Source: a bacterium HR20
GTDB taxonomy: Bacteria; Bacteroidota; Ignavibacteria; Kapaibacteriales; NICIL-2
Length of the DNA stretch: 34,834 nucleotides
Reading direction: 5' to 3'
NCBI GenBank assembly: GCA_002898675.1
Contig: BEHW01000006.1
Location: 1 to 34,834 of the forward strand
Part shown: positions 30,950-34,834 of the stretch, in pieces
Layout: every line of letters starts with the position of its first letter
How positions within the stretch are numbered: the stretch's first letter is position 1
Program-made: the position numbers and the translations under genes
The notes under the pieces: model-generated
Seen by the model: the letters and a program-made list of their open reading frames with translations, nothing else
Database searches by the model: none
What the model was told of the DNA's origin: nothing

Positions 30950-31748
30950 CCACCCAACGCCGCTCCCGTACGGAACGATCGAGGCATTCGCCGAACAATT
31001 TCTCTCCGCGCTCGAGCGTGGTTCCATACGTGCTGCCTCGCCAGAGGATGGCCACTGGGTCGTCCACGGATGGGTCAAGCGCGGGATCTTGCTCCTGTTC
31101 CGCCATGGCGTTTTATCGCCAATTGCGCACAGCGGCGAAACGTTTTTCGATAAGCACACACTTCCACCACGGAGGCTCTCACTCGACGATCGTGTTCGGC
31201 TTGTTCCCGGTGGCTCTGCGATTCGGCGAGGTGCATACGTTGCGCCTGGGGTAATCTGCATGCCGCCGATGTATATCAACGTCGGCGCGTACGTCGGCGA
31301 AGGCACGATGGTAGATTCACACGCGCTCATTGGAACGTGCGCCCAAATCGGAGCACGCGTCCATATCAGCGCTGCAGCACAAATTGGCGGTGTTCTCGAA
31401 CCTGCCCAAGCCCAGCCTGTCATCATCGAAGACGATGCCTTCATCGGTGGCAACGTTGGCATCTACGAAGGCGTCCTTGTGCGTCGCCGTGCAGTCATCG
31501 CTGCGGGAGTGATGCTTACCGCGTCAGTCCCCGTCTATGACGCAGTCCATGAGCGGATCCTCCGTGCGAGCGATTCGCAGCCGCTGGAAATCCCCGAGGG
31601 TGCAGTCGTTGTTCCGGGCACCAGACGGCTGAGCAATTCGTCCTTCAGCATCGAGCATGGACTTCAGGCGTCATGCGCTCTGATCGTCAAGTACCGCGAC
31701 GAGCGAACCGATGCGAAAACCGCGCTTGAGGCCACTCTCCGATTGTAG
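30900..31748 (+). CDS. dapD: Tetrahydrodipicolinate N-succinyltransferase
   Basis: Encodes 282 residues, near the usual length of about 270. DapD transfers succinyl from succinyl-CoA to tetrahydrodipicolinate in lysine and meso-diaminopimelate synthesis. The start at 30900 (MTVQESELRALVESL) overlaps the agmatinase 3' end by 50 bp in a different frame; no good later start exists. The N-terminal helical domain is followed by a left-handed beta-helix of hexapeptide repeats with the family core: GGSAIRRGAYVAPGVICMPP, then MYINVGAYVGEGTMVDSHAL, IGTCAQIGARVHISAAAQIG and GGVLEPAQAQPVIIEDDAFI. The succinyl-CoA pocket region GGNVGIYEGVLV follows. It works in the cytoplasm and feeds the peptidoglycan pathway that also uses murB at the window's end. 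Confidence 0.95.
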   Translation: MTVQESELRALVESLDSHPTPLPYGTIEAFAEQFLSALERGSIRAASPEDGHWVVHGWVKRGILLLFRHGVLSPIAHSGETFFDKHTLPPRRLSLDDRVRLVPGGSAIRRGAYVAPGVICMPPMYINVGAYVGEGTMVDSHALIGTCAQIGARVHISAAAQIGGVLEPAQAQPVIIEDDAFIGGNVGIYEGVLVRRRAVIAAGVMLTASVPVYDAVHERILRASDSQPLEIPEGAVVVPGTRRLSNSSFSIEHGLQASCALIVKYRDERTDAKTALEATLRL

Positions 31749-31769
31749 GTCACCCTTGACAGAGGCTCC

Positions 31770-31967
31770 ATGTCCTTGCACAGCAACATTGCTAAAGTCC
31801 GACGGTACGTACCGCTCGCCCACTATGCTACCGCAGCGGTCATGCTCGTTGCTGCATTTGCGGCGGGCGATGGTATCGAACTTTGGTTCGTCGTCGCTGC
31901 AGTACTGTCGGCTCTTGCCGGTGTTGGCTTCTACGCGTTCATGCGGCATGTCGAACGGAAGCTCTAA
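31770..31967 (+). CDS. Small two-helix membrane protein
   Basis: Encodes 65 residues from an ATG 21 nt after dapD, with AGAGG a few bases upstream. Hydrophobic segments at about 19-34 (YATAAVMLVAAFAAGD) and 38-55 (LWFVVAAVLSALAGVGFY) suggest two membrane spans, with basic flanks (KVRRYVP at the start, MRHVERKL at the end). No family is recognised. It lies 6 nt before the MEMO-family gene and shares its strand, so co-translation in one operon is likely. Codon use is like the neighbours. Function unknown. Confidence 0.65.
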   Translation: MSLHSNIAKVRRYVPLAHYATAAVMLVAAFAAGDGIELWFVVAAVLSALAGVGFYAFMRHVERKL

Positions 31968-31973
31968 CCTGCT

Positions 31974-33164
31974 GTGAATCTCCCCGAGCGTCCAGCGCTA
32001 CGCCGAGAACTCCAGTTCGTCTTCGACAGCAATCGCAGCATGATCCGATTCGAGGATCCCTGTGGCTACGTTCGTCCAGACCTCGAATTCGAACCAGAAT
32101 TTTCCGCACTGTTTGAGCTGCTCGATGGCACCTTGACCGTTGCAGATCTGCTCGAACACGTTCGCTCGCAGTTTGATCAGAGTGTTCGCGCATCGCAGTT
32201 TCGCCGCATTCTGCAATGGCTCGACGAAGAGTTTTTGCTCGATAGTCCGCTCTTTGCACGAGCTCGGCAGTTCCTGGAGGCAGACACTATCGAAGCAGTG
32301 TGCGCTGGAAGCGTCTATCCCGCCGAGCCTGCTGCGCTGCATGAGTACTTGGAACGGATTCTCCAATCTGCGCCAGCACGCGCATATCCACAGCATGCAC
32401 ACGCGGCGTTCATCCCTCACATTGACTTCCGCGTTGCTGGCGAGCACTACGCCTATCCATTCAATGCACTGCGGCAGGCGGAGTTCGATTTGATCGTGCA
32501 CATCGGCACCTCGCATTACGGCTGGCAGGATCGGTTCTTGCTGACAACGAAAGATTTCGTCACTCCGCTTGGCCGAATCAAGACTGATCGCGAGTTGGTC
32601 GAAGCACTGCGGCAGCACGTGGGACTGCCCTTGACACGCAACGACATTGCCTACCAACCCGAGCACGCGTTGGAACTCCATCATGTTTTCATCCAGCACC
32701 TCTTCCCCGATCGCCACTACACTGTCTTGCCGATACTGGTGACCTCGTTCCATGATTTTGTCCATCGCTCGGCGCATCCATCCACTGATGCCAAAGTTTC
32801 GGCGTTTTGCCGAGCGTTGAGGGATGTTGTCCACAGTAGTGGACGGCGTCCGCTCATCCTCGTCAGTGGCGACTTAGCGCACATCGGCCGACGGTTCGGT
32901 GATGCGTGGGATGCCGCGCCGATGCTCGACCAGCTCCGCGCTGAAGATTACGAAGTGCTCGATGCAATCGCGCGCGGCAGTAGCAGTCGGCTCTTTGCCA
33001 CGATTGCGCGCAGCGGTGACGCTCGGCGCATTTGCGGATTCCCTCCGGCGATGACATTCCTGGAAGCCTTCACTCCTGGCGAAGGCGTTATGCTCGATTA
33101 TGGGCAGTGGAACGACCTTCCGACGAAATCTGCAGTGAGTTTCGGAAGCGTAGTCTGGTATTAG
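31974..33164 (+). CDS. MEMO1-family protein (AmmeMemoRadiSam protein B) with N-terminal PqqD-like domain
   Basis: Encodes 396 residues. The GTG at 31974 is preferred over the ATG at 32040 because it keeps the N-terminal domain whole. Residues about 8-95 look like a PqqD/winged-helix module, with FSALFELLDGTLTVADLLEH and a following QFRRILQWLDEEFLL. Residues about 108-396 are the MEMO domain: VCAGSVYPAEPAALHEYL, then FIPHIDFRVAG (His149), VHIGTSHYG (His181), LVSGDLAHIGRRFGD (His303) and RRICGFPPA (Cys354). These match the His/His/His/Cys pocket of MEMO1, a relative of extradiol dioxygenases. The activity of the family is still debated. The usual AMMECR1 and radical-SAM partners are not in the window. 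The stop overlaps that of the convergent MoxR gene by 2 bp. Confidence 0.88.
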   Translation: MNLPERPALRRELQFVFDSNRSMIRFEDPCGYVRPDLEFEPEFSALFELLDGTLTVADLLEHVRSQFDQSVRASQFRRILQWLDEEFLLDSPLFARARQFLEADTIEAVCAGSVYPAEPAALHEYLERILQSAPARAYPQHAHAAFIPHIDFRVAGEHYAYPFNALRQAEFDLIVHIGTSHYGWQDRFLLTTKDFVTPLGRIKTDRELVEALRQHVGLPLTRNDIAYQPEHALELHHVFIQHLFPDRHYTVLPILVTSFHDFVHRSAHPSTDAKVSAFCRALRDVVHSSGRRPLILVSGDLAHIGRRFGDAWDAAPMLDQLRAEDYEVLDAIARGSSSRLFATIARSGDARRICGFPPAMTFLEAFTPGEGVMLDYGQWNDLPTKSAVSFGSVVWY

Positions 33165-34651
33165 TTGCCCTCGTCAATATCCTCCCCGAAGCGTTTCCCT
33201 CGAAGAAGCGAACCGAGCATGTCTTTATAGGCAACACCAGCAATGCGTTCTTCTTTAGCGATTTTGGAGCAGTTGTGGAGCGCTTCGAGCACGAACTCCA
33301 TTGCTACTGCGCGGACAGCACGGTCATCGGTATCAGCAGCGATGTACGTTCGTGCGATCGTTTCAAGTTCTGGCACTGCCGCCAGTCGCCCATAGTACTC
33401 GTCAAGTGGAAGTTCATCATCGAGTTCGAGCGTGTTGCCCTGCTCGAAGTACGCAATAATCGGCGCGTACGGATCCCGCTCACCAGAGCGGAGCTTTGCC
33501 AGCGGATCGGGAGCATACCGAAGGAAAAGCTCTCGCGTGGCTTTGCCAACGAGCGCTTTTGCAACCTTCACTACCCCTTCTTGCTCGCCTTCAAACACAA
33601 GTTCGAGCTTTCCTGTCATCGCTGGCAGTGCGCGTTGAAAGTCCACAATCCGGACCGCCGCAACTTTCTCTCCCGTAACGATCGCACGCCGTTCAGCGTT
33701 GGAGACCAGCAGCTCCATGAGTGCAATCGTCATTCGCGCCGATACACCCGACGATTGATCCACGTACTCGCTCTGCCGTGCGACAAAGCCGACCATCTCG
33801 ACAAGCTCTTGCACAAAGCGTGGCACGACGACGTTACGGTCGCGTTCGGTCCATGCATTCTCGCGCGTGATTGCGACTGCATCTTCGATCGTTCGCGGGT
33901 AGTGCGTCAGAATCTGCGATTCGATGCGATCTTTGAGCGGAGTGACGATGCGGCCGCGGCTGGTGTAATCTTCTGGGTTTGCGGTAAAGACCATCAGCAC
34001 ATCGAGTGGGAGCCGCACCGAAAAGCCGCGGATTTGAATATCGCGTTCCTGCAGAATGTTGAACAGCGCCACTTGGATGCGTGGCTGGAGATCGGGCAGC
34101 TCGTTGATGACAAAAATTCCCCGGTTGGTGCGCGGAATAATGCCGAAGTGCATTGCGCCTTCGTCCGAGTATGAAAGGCGACGCACCGCAGCTTTGATCG
34201 GATCAATGTCGCCAATCAAATCTGCAACGGTTACATCTGGTGTTGCGAGCTTTTCTCCGTAGCGTTCGGTGCGGTGAATCCATTCGATCGGTGTCGCATC
34301 GCCTTCGGCTGCGACTCGGTCGCGAGCGTACCGTGAAATCGGTTGGAGTGGATCGTCGTTGATCTCCGAGCCAGCGACGATGGGTATGTATTCGTCGAGC
34401 AGATGCACAAGCGCGCGCGCCAGGCGCGTTTTCGCCTGGCCACGTAAGCCGAGCAGGAGAATATCATGTCGCGCCAGGAGCGCATTGACAAGCTCCGGAA
34501 TCACCGTATCGTCGAAACCAATGATACCCGGAAAAAGCCGCTCCCGCTTGCGAATCTTCGCAATGAGATTTGTGCGAATTTCCTCTTTGACAGACTGTGG
34601 GCGATAGCCGCGCGCTTTGAGTTCGCCCACCGTCGAAATAGTCGGTTTCAT
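33161..34651 (-). CDS. MoxR/BchI-like AAA+ ATPase
   Basis: Encodes 496 residues from the ATG at 34651, 8 nt after the murB stop; a GTG at 34657 is also possible. The AAA+ core is clear: Walker A G68LRGQAKT75, then a Walker B-like GIFVINELPDLQPRIQVALF, sensor-1-like LMVFTANPEDYTSRGRIVTP and an arginine-rich LKDRIESQILTHYPRT. The Walker B Asp is Asn (INE rather than IDE), which I recall as a feature of this magnesium-chelatase-like subfamily. The C-terminal part is helical and acidic. MoxR proteins usually act with a von Willebrand A-domain partner in metal insertion or complex remodelling; none is seen here. The gene lies downstream of murB and converges on the MEMO gene. Confidence 0.85.
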   Translation of the reverse strand: MKPTISTVGELKARGYRPQSVKEEIRTNLIAKIRKRERLFPGIIGFDDTVIPELVNALLARHDILLLGLRGQAKTRLARALVHLLDEYIPIVAGSEINDDPLQPISRYARDRVAAEGDATPIEWIHRTERYGEKLATPDVTVADLIGDIDPIKAAVRRLSYSDEGAMHFGIIPRTNRGIFVINELPDLQPRIQVALFNILQERDIQIRGFSVRLPLDVLMVFTANPEDYTSRGRIVTPLKDRIESQILTHYPRTIEDAVAITRENAWTERDRNVVVPRFVQELVEMVGFVARQSEYVDQSSGVSARMTIALMELLVSNAERRAIVTGEKVAAVRIVDFQRALPAMTGKLELVFEGEQEGVVKVAKALVGKATRELFLRYAPDPLAKLRSGERDPYAPIIAYFEQGNTLELDDELPLDEYYGRLAAVPELETIARTYIAADTDDRAVRAVAMEFVLEALHNCSKIAKEERIAGVAYKDMLGSLLRGKRFGEDIDEGN

Positions 34652-34659
34652 TGCCACGC

Positions 34660-34834
34660 TCAGACGATGATGACTTCTTCTTCGAGTTCGATGCCAAACT
34701 GCGCTCGGACGGCATCTTTGATTTCCGCAGCAAGACGAACGACGTCTGTTCCTTGTGCAGCCCCCCAGTTGACGAGCACCAGTGCATTGCGGTCATAGAC
34801 ACCGACATCGCCGCGCCGGACACCTTTGAATCCA
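34660..34834 (-). CDS. murB: UDP-N-acetylenolpyruvoylglucosamine reductase, C-terminal part (partial)
   Basis: The - strand frame enters at the window edge and ends in TGA at 34662-34660, encoding 58 complete residues. The sequence begins GFKGVRRGDVGVYDRNALVL, continues LVNWGAAQGTDVVRLAAEIK and ends FGIELEEEVIIV. This is the conserved C-terminal end of MurB: the 'G-x-(R/K)-x-G-x-(V/A)-x-V-(S/Y)' substrate loop, the N-A-L-V-L-V-N segment and the final E-x-E-(V/I). MurB reduces UDP-GlcNAc-enolpyruvate to UDP-MurNAc in peptidoglycan synthesis. The FAD domain lies outside the window. The catalytic Glu near the C-terminus is probably one of the Glu residues in IELEEEV. The MoxR-like gene starts 8 nt later. 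Confidence 0.85.
   Translation of the reverse strand, partial: GFKGVRRGDVGVYDRNALVLVNWGAAQGTDVVRLAAEIKDAVRAQFGIELEEEVIIV

Noticed and set aside
33032..34174. A 380-codon open frame on the + strand, antisense to the MoxR-like ATPase gene
   Set aside because: No motif is recognisable, and it starts within the MEMO gene. The - strand frame encodes a clear AAA+ ATPase.
1..34834. CRISPR arrays, insertion sequences, phage or toxin-antitoxin modules
   Set aside because: No spaced direct repeats, transposase, integrase or phage-like proteins were seen. The gene content and base usage look uniform across the window.

Overview
The window looks like a chromosomal segment of an uncultured FCB-group bacterium, on the Bacteroidota / Chlorobiota / Ignavibacteria / Kapabacteria side. 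The evidence is indirect: secreted proteins with C-terminal type IX secretion (T9SS)-like sorting domains, an IgGFc-binding-like plus choice-of-anchor-D surface protein, an OstA/LptA-like protein, PorT-like barrels, and a recurring TAnTTTTyG -7 promoter box placed 25-32 nt before start codons. The DNA is gene-dense with many start/stop overlaps. I saw no insertion sequence, phage gene, CRISPR array or integron.

Layout. 1-81: 3' end of an upstream gene, closed by a strong intrinsic terminator. 199-6067 (+): two tandem paralogous secreted proteins with a glycosidase-like barrel, an inserted carbohydrate-binding-like jelly roll and a T9SS tail; both seem to have lost the two catalytic glutamates. 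12486-6300 (-): an envelope operon of an OstA/LptA-like protein, a 1350-residue IgGFc-like/ASH/T9SS protein and a small outer-membrane barrel. 12485-13983 (+): hflX plus a coupled 55-residue membrane protein. 14438-13986 (-): universal stress protein. 14666-14594 (-): tRNA-Gly(GCC) with its own terminator. 21617-14796 (-): a cobalamin riboswitch, a beta-propeller lipoprotein (BtuG-like) and a TonB-dependent receptor (BtuB-like), followed by uvrA and lipB, which have a separate candidate promoter. 21690-25532 (+): two glycosyltransferases (GT2, GT9) and aspS. 25583-29202 (+): an outer-membrane lipoprotein, a NIF3-family protein, a C4 zinc-ribbon coiled-coil protein, RNase P RNA (rnpB), an orphan Hpt protein and a secreted FlgO/TolB-N-like protein. 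29923-29174 (-): TerC-family membrane protein. 30014-33164 (+): agmatinase, dapD, a small membrane protein and a MEMO-family protein with an N-terminal PqqD-like extension. 34834-33161 (-): the 3' part of murB and a MoxR/BchI-like AAA+ ATPase.

How the parts fit. The clearest functional unit is the B12 uptake locus. A cobalamin riboswitch precedes a surface beta-propeller lipoprotein and an outer-membrane receptor, the same pairing as BtuG and BtuB of Bacteroides. Its expression platform holds two hairpins whose six-base loops are perfectly complementary, plus a third arm that could pair alternatively next to a U-run and the Shine-Dalgarno. This suggests a loop-loop-controlled switch and is the most interesting regulatory structure I found. 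The most interesting protein observation is the pair of apparently inactivated glycosidase-like T9SS cargo proteins. The rest is mostly housekeeping (translation, DNA repair, lipoylation, lysine/peptidoglycan precursors, polyamines) mixed with envelope functions.
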